A stretch of 25,678 nucleotides of DNA from JANNWF01 sp041675805 (GCA_041675805.1 JBAYTD010000024.1:1-25678); one strand, 5' to 3'; shown: positions 13,906 through 22,945, numbered from the stretch's first letter. The notes: generated by a model not told the origin, from the letters alone. Numbers and translations: made by a program.

Positions 13906-14217
13906 ATGCCCTGGGTACTATTCGGACTGGCCCTGGTCGCGATCATCGTCGCGTTCAACACCTATTCCATCGGCCTTGCGGCGATCTGCCTTCTGGCTGC
14001 GCTCGGCCTCGGCGTTGCCGGCGTGGTGAACCTGCTCAGCGCACGTATCTCCGGCGCTTCGCAGAACCCGGCCAGCATGCTCGACGCCTCGGCCATCGCC
14101 TCCATCCGCGCCAATGCCGGCAAGCCGTCCACCGTGGTCGCGGCGGAGAGCCGCCCGGCCAGCCGCGACACCGATGGCGACAATGCGAGTGCCGGCGACG
14201 GCGACGGCGGCGACTGA
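13906..14217 (+). CDS. small membrane protein of unknown function
   Basis: The 103-residue product has a hydrophobic first half with two likely membrane helices (LFGLALVAIIVAF and LAAICLLAALGLGVAGVVNL). A polar, acidic, Asp/Gly-rich tail ends DNASAGDGDGGD. I do not recognise a family. The reading is supported by the sharp hydrophobic-to-acidic transition, an ATG in a plausible position and the lack of a competing gene. The opposite-strand frame across it is a shadow of the peptidase gene region. Confidence 0.6.
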   Translation: MPWVLFGLALVAIIVAFNTYSIGLAAICLLAALGLGVAGVVNLLSARISGASQNPASMLDASAIASIRANAGKPSTVVAAESRPASRDTDGDNASAGDGDGGD

Positions 14218-14300
14218 TCACCCCTGCCCTCCGCCACAGGCAGGGCGGCGGATGATCGGGTAGGCTGCCGGGCTTTCCGTTCGCCTGCACAGGAAGCCCG

Positions 14301-16463
14301 ATGAAAAAGCCGCTGATCCTCGCCCTGTCCACCACGCTGCTCGCCCTGACCGGCTGCGGCGGGCCACCGCCGCAGACTCCGCCGACCCAGGACGCTGCCC
14401 AGACCGTGGCGAGCGCCGAGGACAACCCGCTGTTCGCCGCCAGCGACCTGCCCTACGGCTACCCGCCGTTCGACCGCATCCGCGACGAGCACTACCTGCC
14501 GGCCTTCGAGCGCGGCATGGCCAGGCAACTGGAGGAAGTGGCCGCCATCGCCAACGACCCGGCGACGCCGACCTTCGACAACACCCTGCTGGCGCTGGAG
14601 CGCAGCGGTGCCGATCTGGGCCGGGTCAGCCGCGTGTTTTCCAACCTGTCCGGCGCGCACACCAATGAGGCGATGCAGGCCATCCAGGCGCAATTGTCGC
14701 CGAAGCTGGCCGCGCATCAGGACGCCATCCTGCTCGACGATGCGCTGTTCGCCCGCATCAAGGCGCTGCACGACCAGCGCCAATCGCTGGGCCTCGACGC
14801 CGAGGCGTTGCGCCTGCTGGAACGCCGTTACACCGAATTTGTCCGCGCCGGTGCCCAGCTCGATGCCGAGCAGAAGGCACGGCTGAAGGCGATGAACGCC
14901 GAACTGGCCAGCCTGCAGACCCGCTACTCGCAGAACGTGCTGCGCGAGGTCAACGCCTCCGCCGTGCTGTTCGACAGCGCCGAGCAGCTCGCCGGCCTGT
15001 CCGAGGCGCAGATCGCCGCCGCCGCCGAAGCGGCCAACGCCGCCGGCCAGCCCGGCAAGTACCGCATCGCCCTGCTCAACACCACCGGCCAGCCGGCGCT
15101 GTCGCAGTTGAGCGAGCGCGCCAGCCGACAGACGCTGTTCGAAGCCTCCATCGTCCGCGGCAGCCGTGGCGGCGAGTTCGACAACCGCGAGACGCTGGCC
15201 AAGATCGTCGCCCTGCGCGCCGAGCGCGCCGGCCTGCTCGGCCATCCCAACCATGCCGCCTACGTGCTGGCCGACTTCACCGCCGGCACGCCGGAAGCGG
15301 TCGACGGCATGCTGCTGCGCCTGGCTCCGGCCGCCGTTGCCAATGCCCGCCGCGAAGCCGCCGACATGCAGGCGGTGATCGACGCCGAGGGCGGCGGCTT
15401 CCAGCTCGCGCCGTGGGATTGGAGCTACTACGCCGAGAAGGTGCGCCAGGCGCGCTATGCCTTCGACGGCGGCCAGTTGCGGCCGTATTTCGAGCTTGGC
15501 AGCGTGCTGGAAAAAGGCGTCTTCCACGCCGCCACCGAGCTCTACGGCATCACCTTCAAGGAGCGCCCGGACCTGCCGGTCTACCATCCCGACGTGCGCG
15601 TCTGGGAAGTGTTCGATGCCGACGGCGAGTCGCTCGCCCTGTTCCTGGGCGACTGGTACGCCCGGCCGAGCAAGCGCGGCGGTGCCTGGATGAATGCCTA
15701 CGTGCTGCAAAGCGGTCTGCTCGACAGCAAGCCGGTGATCGGCAACCACCTGAACATCCCCAAGCCGTCGGCCGGCGAGCCGACCCTGCTCACCTTCGAC
15801 GAGGTGACCACGCTGTTCCACGAGTTCGGCCATGCCCTGCACGGCATGTTCTCCGATGTCACCTACCCGAGCTTCGCCGGCACCCAGGTGCCGCGCGATT
15901 TCGTCGAGTTCCCCTCCCAGGTCAACGAGATGTGGGCGACCTGGCCGTCGGTGCTGGCCAACTACGCGCGCCATCACCAGACCGGCGAGCCGCTGCCGCA
16001 GGCGCTGCTGGACAAGGTGCTGGCGGCGGAACAGTTCAACCAGGGCTTCGCCAGCACCGAGTACCTGGCCGCCGCCCTGCTCGACCAGGCCTATCACCGG
16101 TTGGCCCCGGGTGAGAGCGTGGACGACGTGCTCGCCTTCGAGGCCGACGCGCTGGCCCGCGCCGGGGTCGACTATGCCCTCGTACCGCCGCGCTATCGCT
16201 CGACCTATTTCAGCCACATCATGGGCGGCTACGCGGCCGGCTACTACGCCTACATCTGGAGCGAAGTGCTCGATGCCGACAGCGTCGAATGGATGAAGGA
16301 GAACGGCGGTCTGAGCCGCGCCAACGGCGATCATTTCCGCCGCACCCTGCTGTCGCGCGGCGGCAGCGCCGACGCCATGCAGTTGTTCCGCGACTTTGCC
16401 GGTCGCGACCCGGACATCGGTGCCCTGATCAAGCGTCGCGGCTTCGACAGCATCGAGGACTGA
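14301..16463 (+). CDS. dcp: M3-family metallopeptidase, Dcp-like lipoprotein
   Basis: The 720-residue product begins with a lipoprotein signal peptide ending in the lipobox LTGC (Cys at about residue 19) and then a Pro/Thr-rich linker. The body matches peptidyl-dipeptidase Dcp and oligopeptidase A. The zinc site is complete: His507 and His511 in FHEFGHALHG, catalytic Glu508, and third ligand Glu536 in RDFVEFPSQVNEMW. It should release dipeptides from C-termini of oligopeptides in the periplasm, anchored to a membrane. The long C-terminal block YFSHIMGGYAAGYYAYIWSE is typical. The ATG at 14301 follows AGGAAGCCCG. A TAGGCT at 14261 may be the -10. A strong hairpin follows the stop. Confidence 0.93.
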   Translation: MKKPLILALSTTLLALTGCGGPPPQTPPTQDAAQTVASAEDNPLFAASDLPYGYPPFDRIRDEHYLPAFERGMARQLEEVAAIANDPATPTFDNTLLALERSGADLGRVSRVFSNLSGAHTNEAMQAIQAQLSPKLAAHQDAILLDDALFARIKALHDQRQSLGLDAEALRLLERRYTEFVRAGAQLDAEQKARLKAMNAELASLQTRYSQNVLREVNASAVLFDSAEQLAGLSEAQIAAAAEAANAAGQPGKYRIALLNTTGQPALSQLSERASRQTLFEASIVRGSRGGEFDNRETLAKIVALRAERAGLLGHPNHAAYVLADFTAGTPEAVDGMLLRLAPAAVANARREAADMQAVIDAEGGGFQLAPWDWSYYAEKVRQARYAFDGGQLRPYFELGSVLEKGVFHAATELYGITFKERPDLPVYHPDVRVWEVFDADGESLALFLGDWYARPSKRGGAWMNAYVLQSGLLDSKPVIGNHLNIPKPSAGEPTLLTFDEVTTLFHEFGHALHGMFSDVTYPSFAGTQVPRDFVEFPSQVNEMWATWPSVLANYARHHQTGEPLPQALLDKVLAAEQFNQGFASTEYLAAALLDQAYHRLAPGESVDDVLAFEADALARAGVDYALVPPRYRSTYFSHIMGGYAAGYYAYIWSEVLDADSVEWMKENGGLSRANGDHFRRTLLSRGGSADAMQLFRDFAGRDPDIGALIKRRGFDSIED

Positions 16464-16471
16464 CCGACCGC

Positions 16472-16511
16472 GCCGTCGCGCCCGCCCCGTGATGGGCGCG
16501 GGCGCGACGGC
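16472..16511 (+). terminator. long perfect hairpin after the M3 peptidase gene
   Basis: A 14-bp stem without mismatch (16472-16485 with 16498-16511) encloses a 12-base loop that can itself pair CCC with GGG. It starts nine bases after the peptidase stop. No U tract follows, but its stability makes it a good terminator or mRNA 3'-end candidate. It also covers the earliest possible start (16489) of the next gene, which argues for a later start there. Confidence 0.65.
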
Positions 16512-16548
16512 AGGCGCAGGCGGGGAGGCGTACACTCGCCGCACAGCC

Positions 16549-19146
16549 ATGAACTTCGCGTGTACCCGCATGGGGGAGGTCCGCGCACAATCCGGTGACA
16601 ACGAGCAGGTCGGGACCAGGACGGCTTTCGACCTCGACGCCCGCCGCACCGGCGAACTGCATACCGCGCTGTACGAGATCGCCGAGCTGTCCGCCTCCGG
16701 GCTGGACCTTGGCCGCATGCTGTCGCGCATGCACGCCGTGCTGGCGCGGCTGATGTACGCGCCCAACCTCCTGATTGCGCTGTACGACGCGCCCTCGGCC
16801 ACCCTGCGCTTTGTCTATTTCGCCGACAGCCAGGATGCCCTCGTGCCGGACCCGGCGCAGGCGATCCCGATCGACACCCTGCCCAATAGCCTGACCCTGG
16901 CGGTGATCCGCGAGGGCCGGCCGCTGATGGGTCCGTCGGTCGAACTGGTGCGCGAACTGGGCATCGTCGTCGACCCCGGCAACGGGCCGTCGAGCGAGCA
17001 CTGGCTGGGCGTGCCGGTGCTGGCCGGCGGCGAGGTGCGTGGCGCGGTGGTGGTGCAGAGCTACCAGCCGGACATCCGCTACAGCGAGGCCGACCGCGAC
17101 CTGCTCGGCTACGTCGCCCACCACATTTTCACCGCCCTGCTGCGGCGGCAGGCGCACGAGGAGCTGGAACGGCGGGTTGAGCAGCGCACCCGCGAACTGG
17201 CGCTGAGCAACCGCCACCTGCAACGCGAAGTGGCCGAGCGCAAGCGCAGCGAACGCCTGCAGGCGGCGCTGTTCCGCATCGCCGATCTGGCCAGCAGCGA
17301 ACTGGCGGTCGGCGACATGCTGGCCCGCGTGCACGCCGTGGTCGGCAGCCTGATGTACGCGGAAAACTTCTTCATCGTCCTCTACGAGCGCGAGCGCGAC
17401 ACCCTGCGCTACGTCTACTTCGCCGACTCGCGCGACGAGGAAATCCCCGATCCGGAAGAAGAAATCGCCGCCGCCCTGATGGAGGACAGCCTGACCGTCG
17501 CCCTGCTGCGCCACGGCCGGCCGCTGCTCGGTTCGTCGCGCGAGATCCACGCCCGGCTTGGCCGCCGGCGCGACCAGCACAACCCTGCCTTCGGTCCGCT
17601 CAGCGAGCACTGGCTGGGCGTGCCGATGACGCTGGACGGCGAGGTGCGCGGCGCCGTGGTGGTGCAGAGTTACGATCCGCAAATCCGCTTCAGCGAGTCC
17701 GACCGCGACCTGCTCGGCTATGTTGCCCACCACATCCTGACCGCCCTTTTGCGCCATCAGGCGCGTGCCGAACTGGAACGCCGGGTCGAGCAGCGCACCC
17801 GCGAACTGGCCGAGGCGGTCAGCGAGCTGCGCGGCCAGGTGCGCGAACGCGAACGGGTCGAAAGCCGCCTGAAGCATGAAATCCTCCACGACGGCCTGAC
17901 CGGCCTGCCCAATCGCACCTCGCTGCTGGACAGCCTGCAGCGCGCCCTGCGTCGTGCCCAGACTGAGCCGGACTTCCGTTTCGCCGTGCTGTTCCTCGAT
18001 CTCGACCGCTTCAAGATCGTCAACGACAGCGTCGGCCACTTGATCGGCGACGAAATGCTCAAGGAAGCCGGCAACCGGCTCGCCGGCTGCGTGCGCGCGC
18101 CCGACCTGGTCGCCCGGCTCGGTGGCGACGAATTCGCCGTCCTGCTGGAACAGTTCGAGGACCAGGCCGATGTCGAGCGCGTCGCCCGCCGCGTGCTGGC
18201 GGCGATGCGTCAGCCAATGCATCTGGCCGGCAAGGAAGTGTTCACCTCCACCAGCATCGGCGTGGCGCTGTCGCATCCGCGCTATCGCAGCGCCGAAGAA
18301 CTGCTGCGCGACGCCGATGTCGCCATGTACCGCGCCAAGGAGCGTGGCCGGCAGCGCTTCGAGATGTTCGACGAGGCCCTGCACCGCGAGGCGCTGCGCC
18401 TGCTCGATCTGGAAGGCGACCTGCGCCGCGCCGTGCTGCGCGGCGAGTTCGAGCCGCATTACCAGTCCATCGTCCGGCTGGAGGATGGCGTGGCGGTCGG
18501 CCATGAGGCCCTGCTGCGCTGGCATCACCCCGAGCGCGGCCTGCTGCTGCCGGCGGATTTCATCGACGTGGCGCGCGAGAACGGCCTGGCCGAACAGATC
18601 GATTGGCAGATTTTCGAGCAGGCCTGCGCCGACGCCGCGCGGCTGGGCCGCAGTGATCGCTACGTCGCCATCAATGTCGGTGCCCGCCACTTCCGCTCAC
18701 CCGACATCGGTGCCGCCCTGCTCGACCTGATCGCCCGCCATCGCCTTGGCACCGGCCAACTGCGGCTGGAACTGACCGAGGACGCCCTGTTGGAAAACCC
18801 CGACCAGGTCTGCGAAACCCTGCGCACCCTGCGCGAGGCCGGCGTCCACGTCGCGCTGGACGATTTCGGCACCGGCTATTCCTCGCTCGGCTACCTGCAT
18901 CGCTTTCCGTTCCAGACCCTGAAGATCGACCGCTCCTTCGTCACCGACCTGGGCAGCGCCCGCCACGGTGCCAGCGAAGCGGTGGTCCGCACCGTGCTCG
19001 CCCTGGCCGACGCCCTGCGCCTGGAAGTGGTCGCCGAAGGCGTCGAAACCGAGCGCCAGCGCGACTGCCTGCTGGCCCTGGGCTGCCGCATCGGCCAAGG
19101 CTTTCTGTTCGACCAGCCAGCGGCAGCGGCAAGATTGTCGGCATGA
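16549..19146 (+). CDS. tandem-GAF, GGDEF and EAL cyclic-di-GMP protein
   Basis: From the ATG at 16549 the protein is 865 residues. Two GAF domains (about 37-195 and 237-400), each ending in a coiled ELERRVEQRTREL helix, precede GGDEF (about 440-600) and EAL (about 615-860). GGDEF is intact (525-529, RLGGDEFAVL), with an inhibitory RxxD (RAPD) exactly five residues before it. The EAL side keeps Glu653 in EALLRW, the Asn of AINVG, LELTED, DDFGTGYSS, LKIDRSF and AEGVET. Both synthesis and breakdown of c-di-GMP are therefore possible. No membrane segment is seen, so it is probably a cytosolic sensor. The start is uncertain: ATGs at 16489 (inside a hairpin) and 16570 are alternatives, and none has a clear ribosome site. 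Confidence 0.92.
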   Translation: MNFACTRMGEVRAQSGDNEQVGTRTAFDLDARRTGELHTALYEIAELSASGLDLGRMLSRMHAVLARLMYAPNLLIALYDAPSATLRFVYFADSQDALVPDPAQAIPIDTLPNSLTLAVIREGRPLMGPSVELVRELGIVVDPGNGPSSEHWLGVPVLAGGEVRGAVVVQSYQPDIRYSEADRDLLGYVAHHIFTALLRRQAHEELERRVEQRTRELALSNRHLQREVAERKRSERLQAALFRIADLASSELAVGDMLARVHAVVGSLMYAENFFIVLYERERDTLRYVYFADSRDEEIPDPEEEIAAALMEDSLTVALLRHGRPLLGSSREIHARLGRRRDQHNPAFGPLSEHWLGVPMTLDGEVRGAVVVQSYDPQIRFSESDRDLLGYVAHHILTALLRHQARAELERRVEQRTRELAEAVSELRGQVRERERVESRLKHEILHDGLTGLPNRTSLLDSLQRALRRAQTEPDFRFAVLFLDLDRFKIVNDSVGHLIGDEMLKEAGNRLAGCVRAPDLVARLGGDEFAVLLEQFEDQADVERVARRVLAAMRQPMHLAGKEVFTSTSIGVALSHPRYRSAEELLRDADVAMYRAKERGRQRFEMFDEALHREALRLLDLEGDLRRAVLRGEFEPHYQSIVRLEDGVAVGHEALLRWHHPERGLLLPADFIDVARENGLAEQIDWQIFEQACADAARLGRSDRYVAINVGARHFRSPDIGAALLDLIARHRLGTGQLRLELTEDALLENPDQVCETLRTLREAGVHVALDDFGTGYSSLGYLHRFPFQTLKIDRSFVTDLGSARHGASEAVVRTVLALADALRLEVVAEGVETERQRDCLLALGCRIGQGFLFDQPAAAARLSA
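16660..17808 (+). repeat. internal duplication of the GAF-coil module
   Basis: Two modules, 16660-17199 and 17260-17808, encode parallel sequences. Both contain LMYA, FADS, EHWLGVP, VRGAVVVQSY, DRDLLGY and ELERRVEQRTREL in the same order. The DNA of the last 100 or so bases of each is also very similar, implying a tandem duplication of about 600 bases. Confidence 0.8.
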
Positions 19147-19148
19147 GC

Positions 19149-19173
19149 GTGGCCGTCACGAGCATGCGGCCAC
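19149..19173. terminator. hairpin between convergent genes
   Basis: GTGGCCG and CGGCCAC form a perfect 7-bp stem with an 11-base loop, three bases after the GGDEF-EAL stop and before the convergent hydrolase stop. There is no U tract on either strand. Confidence 0.35.
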
Positions 19174-19189
19174 CAAACACCAGGCCCCG

Positions 19190-19210
19190 CAATCACCAAT
19201 CACCAATCAC
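19190..19210. repeat. short tandem repeat, three units of CAATCAC
   Basis: Three exact head-to-tail copies of a 7-base unit lie in the spacer between the convergent genes. It is a potential slippage site with no coding role seen. Confidence 0.6.
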
Positions 19211-19228
19211 CCACCCGCATTGAACCCA

Positions 19229-20011
19229 TCAACGCCTGTCGAAACGCTCGGCAAAGAAGTCATGCAGATAGCGGTAGGCGCGCTTGGCGGAGCGCTCGTG
19301 GTAGAGGCAGCCGGGCGGTGAGTTGGCACTGGGCTCGGCGAAGCAGTGCACCGCGTCGGCAAAGTTGACGAACTGCCAGTCGGCGTCGACCGCATCCATT
19401 TCCGTCTCGAAGGCGGCGATATCCTCCGCCGTCACGGCGCGATCCGCTGCGCCGTTGAGCACCAGCACGGCGGCTGTCGGCGTTGCCGTGGCGGGGTGGC
19501 TCGTTGTCAGGCCGCCGTGCAGCGAGACCACGCCGGCCAGATCGCTGCCGGCGCGGGCCAGTTCCAGCGCCGTGGTGCCGCCGAAGCAGAAACCGACCGC
19601 GCCGAGGCGTTCGGCGTCCAGCGGTGCCCCGAACGCATTGCCGCGCAGCGTCTCGACCGCCTTCGCCGCCCGCGCCCGCAGCGCATCGCGGTCGGCGTAC
19701 AGGGCCGCCACCTGGGCGCTGGCCGCCTTGGCGTCGGCCGGCCGCACGTCCTTGCCGTACATGTCGGCCACCAGCACCACGTAATCGCTGCCGGCCAGTT
19801 CGCGCGCCCGCTCCACGGCAGCGTCGGTGACGCCCATCCAGTTCGGCACCATCACCAGGCCGGGGCGCGGGCCGCCCTGGTCGTCGTACACGACATGGCC
19901 GCTGTAGGGCTGCCCGTCGAGTGTCCATTCGACCGTTTGCACGCGCATTTCCGCCTGCGCCAGCCCTGCCGACAGCAGCGCTGCCAGCATCCAGACCCTG
20001 CCCTTGCCCAT
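19229..20011 (-). CDS. exported dienelactone hydrolase family protein
   Basis: The 260-residue protein has a signal peptide (MGKGRVWMLAALLSAGLAQA) and an alpha/beta-hydrolase fold of the dienelactone hydrolase family. The triad is readable: nucleophile Cys142 in GFCFGGTTAL, Asp190 in NGAADRAVT and His222 in DAVHCFAEP. VMVPNWMGVTDAAVERAREL and YVVLVADMYG are other family blocks. It should hydrolyse an ester or lactone in the periplasm; the substrate is not known. Dienelactone itself is unlikely without a ring-cleavage pathway nearby. The ATG at 20011 follows GGAGAAGGCTC, a good ribosome site. It lies 110 bases downstream of pepN on the same strand and may share its transcript. Confidence 0.88.
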   Translation of the reverse strand: MGKGRVWMLAALLSAGLAQAEMRVQTVEWTLDGQPYSGHVVYDDQGGPRPGLVMVPNWMGVTDAAVERARELAGSDYVVLVADMYGKDVRPADAKAASAQVAALYADRDALRARAAKAVETLRGNAFGAPLDAERLGAVGFCFGGTTALELARAGSDLAGVVSLHGGLTTSHPATATPTAAVLVLNGAADRAVTAEDIAAFETEMDAVDADWQFVNFADAVHCFAEPSANSPPGCLYHERSAKRAYRYLHDFFAERFDRR

Positions 20012-20121
20012 GAGCCTTCTCCGTCTGTGGTCGATGCCGACACGATGCACCGCCGCGCGCGGCCTGTCGATACTCAGCGCGGCGGCAGCGGCTCGTTGAC
20101 CGGGCGCGAGGGCAAACCGGC

Positions 20122-22743
20122 TCAGGCCAGCAGCCGCTCCAGCATGTCGCGGGCGTCGGTGGACGGGGCGGCGTCCAGCAGTTGGCGCAGGCCGCTTTCG
20201 ATGCTTGCGCGGCGAACCGGGTCGAGCCGTTTCCACGGCTCCAGTGCGCCGATCAGGCGGGCGGCGACCTGCGGGTTGATGGCGTCGATCCGGGCAATGC
20301 CGGCAAACAGCAGGGCATGGCCGGCAGCGTCAGGACGGTGGCAGGCCTGCGGGTTGTTGCGGGCGAAGCTGCCGAGGATGGCGCGCACGCGGTTGGGGTT
20401 GGCGGGCTGCCAGATCGCCGGGTCGGCGAGCAGGGCGCGGACGTCGTCGACGGCGTCCGGATACGGGCGGGTGACCAGGATGCCGAGCCACTTGTCGGTG
20501 ACCAGCGGGTCGTCGCGCCAACGCGCGGCGAACCGTGCCAGCGCATCGCGGGCGCGCGGCGCGTCGGCGTGGACCAGGCAGGCCAGCGCGTCGAGGCGCT
20601 CGCTCATGCCGCGCGCGCCATCGAACTGGGCATGGGCCAGCACGGCCTCGGGATCGCGCCGGGTCAGCCGCTCCAGGCACACGGCGATCAGCCGGCGGGC
20701 GGCGATGGCGGCGGCATCGAAGGCGTCGCCGCGATGGGCGGCGCGCAGGCGCTGGTAGACCTCGGCGCACAGTGGCGCATGGCGGCTCGCCAGCTCATCG
20801 AGCAGGCCGTCGCGGGCGGCGACGAGGGCATCCAGGTCGATGGCCGCGCACTGGTCGGCCAGCGTCCACACGTCCGGCAGGCGCTGGCACTCGGCGACGA
20901 AGGCCGGGTCCTGCGCGGGATCGGCCAGCAGCGCGCCCAGAACCTCGATCAGCGCCGCGCGGGCGGCGGCCGGATCGTGCCCGCGTTGCAGCAGGGCATC
21001 GCCGGCAAGGCGCTGGATCGCCTCCCAGCGGGTCAGGGCGTCGGGTTCGACGCGGGCGATGCGGGCGAGGTCGGCGGCGCTGTAATCAACCTCCAGCCGC
21101 ACCGGCGCGGACAGCGCCTGCAGGAACACCGGCAGCGGCTTGGCGGCCAGCCCCGACCAGCGCAGGACATGGCGGTCGGCGGTCAGTTCGACCAGGCCGG
21201 GACGCACCGCCGCGTCGCTCTGCGGCAGGGCCGCGATGGCGATGCCGTCGGCATCGTAGAGCGCCCAGGCCAGCGGAACGTGCAGCGGCAGCTTGTGCGG
21301 CTGGCCCGGCGTCGGCGGCGTCGACTGGCTGATCGTCAGGACGTACTCGCCGCGCGCGGCGTCCCAGCCTTCATCCACGCGCAGCACCGGCGTGCCGGCC
21401 TGCGCGTACCAGCGCGCGAACTGGCCCAGATCGCGCCCGCTGGCCGCGCTCATCGCGGCAAGGAAATCCTCGATGGTGACGGCCTGACCGTCATGGCGGT
21501 CGAAGTACAGATCGCTGCCACGGCGGAAGGCATCCTCGCCGAGCAGGGTGTGCAGCATGCGGACGATCTCGGCACCCTTCTCGTACACGGTGACGGTGTA
21601 AAAGTTGTTGATTTCGGCGTACTCGGTCGGGCGCACCGGATGCGCCAGCGGGCCGGAATCCTCGACATACTGGCGGCTCTTCAGCAGGCGCACATCGTCG
21701 ATGCGCTTCATCGCCCGCGAATGCAGGTCGGCGGTGAACTCCTGGTCGCGGAACACGGTGAAGCCTTCCTTCAGCGACAACTGGAACCAGTCGCGCAGGG
21801 TGACCCGGTTGCCGCTCCAGTTGTGGAAGTGCTCGTGCCCGATCACCGATTCGATGGCCTCGAAATCGGCATCGGTGGCGCTGTCCGGGTCGGCCAGGAT
21901 GTAGCGCGCGTTGAAGATGTTGAGGCCCTTGTTTTCCATCGCGCCCATGGTGAAGTCGTGCACGGCGACGATGTTGAACTGGTCCAGGTCATAGGCGCGG
22001 CCGAAGCGTTGCTCGTCCCAGCGCAGCGCGCGCAGGGCGCAGTCCAGTGCATGTCGGCAACGCGGCACGTCGGCCGGTGCCGTCCACACGCGCACGCTCA
22101 CCTCGCGGCCTTCGCTGGTGACGTAGGCTGCCTGCACGCAGTCGATGTCGCCGGCGACCAGGGCGAACAGATAGCTCGGCTTGGGATGCGGATCGACCCA
22201 GCGTACGAAGTGCCGGCCATCGGGCAGAACGCCGTCGGCCACGCGGTCACCATTGCTCAGCAGCACCGGATGGCGCGAACGCTCGGCGCGCAGTTCCACC
22301 GTGTAGCGGGCCAGCACGTCGGGACGATCCGGAAACCAGGTGATGCGGCGAAAGCCCTGCGCCTCGCACTGCGTCAGCAGCATCCCGCCGCTGGCGTACA
22401 GCCCTTCCAGCCGGGTGTTGCCGGCCGGATGAATGCGGGCGCGGGTCTCCAGCACGCAGGGACCGGACAGACCGTGGATGCGCAGGCGGCGCTCATCCAG
22501 CGCATAGCGCGCGGCCGGCAGCAGCTCGCCATCGAGCCGGATCGACAACAGTTCCAGCCCCTCGCCGTCCAGTTCCAACGCCGCGCCGGGCTGCGCCGGA
22601 TCGGGCAGCAGATGCAATCGCGCGTCGACCTCCGTCGCCTCGGCATCCAGATCGAACAGCAATTGCACATCCGTCACGCGCCATGCAGGCGGACGGTAGT
22701 CGGCAAGGCGAATGGGCGGGCTGGGCGCTTGGGAGTCCATCAT
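20122..22743 (-). CDS. pepN: aminopeptidase N (M1 family)
   Basis: The 873-residue protein is close to the 870 of E. coli PepN. It shows the exopeptidase motif GAMENKGLNIFN and the zinc site His303, Glu304 and His307 in VIGHEHFHNWSGNRVT, with third ligand Glu326 in LSLKEGFTVFRDQEF. The C-terminal half is helical as in bacterial PepN, ending ARDMLERLLA. It removes N-terminal residues from peptides in the cytoplasm. Two consecutive Met codons (22743 and 22740) make the exact start ambiguous by one residue, and no clear ribosome site is visible. It is divergent from the AT-rich secreted-protein gene. Confidence 0.96.
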   Translation of the reverse strand: MMDSQAPSPPIRLADYRPPAWRVTDVQLLFDLDAEATEVDARLHLLPDPAQPGAALELDGEGLELLSIRLDGELLPAARYALDERRLRIHGLSGPCVLETRARIHPAGNTRLEGLYASGGMLLTQCEAQGFRRITWFPDRPDVLARYTVELRAERSRHPVLLSNGDRVADGVLPDGRHFVRWVDPHPKPSYLFALVAGDIDCVQAAYVTSEGREVSVRVWTAPADVPRCRHALDCALRALRWDEQRFGRAYDLDQFNIVAVHDFTMGAMENKGLNIFNARYILADPDSATDADFEAIESVIGHEHFHNWSGNRVTLRDWFQLSLKEGFTVFRDQEFTADLHSRAMKRIDDVRLLKSRQYVEDSGPLAHPVRPTEYAEINNFYTVTVYEKGAEIVRMLHTLLGEDAFRRGSDLYFDRHDGQAVTIEDFLAAMSAASGRDLGQFARWYAQAGTPVLRVDEGWDAARGEYVLTISQSTPPTPGQPHKLPLHVPLAWALYDADGIAIAALPQSDAAVRPGLVELTADRHVLRWSGLAAKPLPVFLQALSAPVRLEVDYSAADLARIARVEPDALTRWEAIQRLAGDALLQRGHDPAAARAALIEVLGALLADPAQDPAFVAECQRLPDVWTLADQCAAIDLDALVAARDGLLDELASRHAPLCAEVYQRLRAAHRGDAFDAAAIAARRLIAVCLERLTRRDPEAVLAHAQFDGARGMSERLDALACLVHADAPRARDALARFAARWRDDPLVTDKWLGILVTRPYPDAVDDVRALLADPAIWQPANPNRVRAILGSFARNNPQACHRPDAAGHALLFAGIARIDAINPQVAARLIGALEPWKRLDPVRRASIESGLRQLLDAAPSTDARDMLERLLA

Positions 22744-22812
22744 GACGGTCGCTGATTGGGAAACCGTCGCAGCCTAGGCGCAGAACCCGATCAAGTCCAT
22801 GGCCTGATTGGC

Positions 22813-22859
22813 AGGAGGTCGGGGTGATGGCCTCTGCGGATTTCATGAATTCGGCGTGA
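22813..22859 (+). other. strong Shine-Dalgarno before a 10-codon open frame
   Basis: AGGAGG (22813-22818) lies eight bases before an ATG (22827) that opens MASADFMNSA and stops at 22857-22859. The ribosome site is the best in the window, but the promoter of the next gene lies downstream, so it would need its own upstream promoter. It may be a leader peptide or the remnant of a gene start cut by insertion. Confidence 0.3.
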
Positions 22860-22887
22860 ATCGATCGCGCTCCGATTTTCGTTCGGG

Positions 22888-22915
22888 TTGAAAAAAAACT
22901 TAATATGGTTATCAT
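22888..22915 (+). promoter_or_regulatory. sigma-70 promoter of the secreted CxxC protein gene
   Basis: TTGAAA (22888-22893) and TATCAT (22910-22915), each matching five of six consensus positions, are 16 bases apart in an AT-rich stretch. The transcript would start near 22922. This is the strongest consensus promoter in the window. Confidence 0.7.
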
Positions 22916-22945
22916 TAAAAGTGATCGATAAAAAGGAACTTCGAA

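Noticed and set aside
13962..16802. 946-codon frame opposite the M3 peptidase
   Set aside because: The plus-strand peptidase has a lipobox and a full zinc site; the opposite frame is low-complexity and crosses three real genes.
16429..18690. 753-codon frame opposite the GGDEF-EAL gene
   Set aside because: It is a shadow of the intact GAF-GAF-GGDEF-EAL frame, made of Gly/Ala/Val/His-rich sequence without motifs.
20182..22755. 857-codon frame opposite pepN
   Set aside because: PepN is complete with GAMEN and HEXXH motifs; the opposite frame is high-GC shadow coding.
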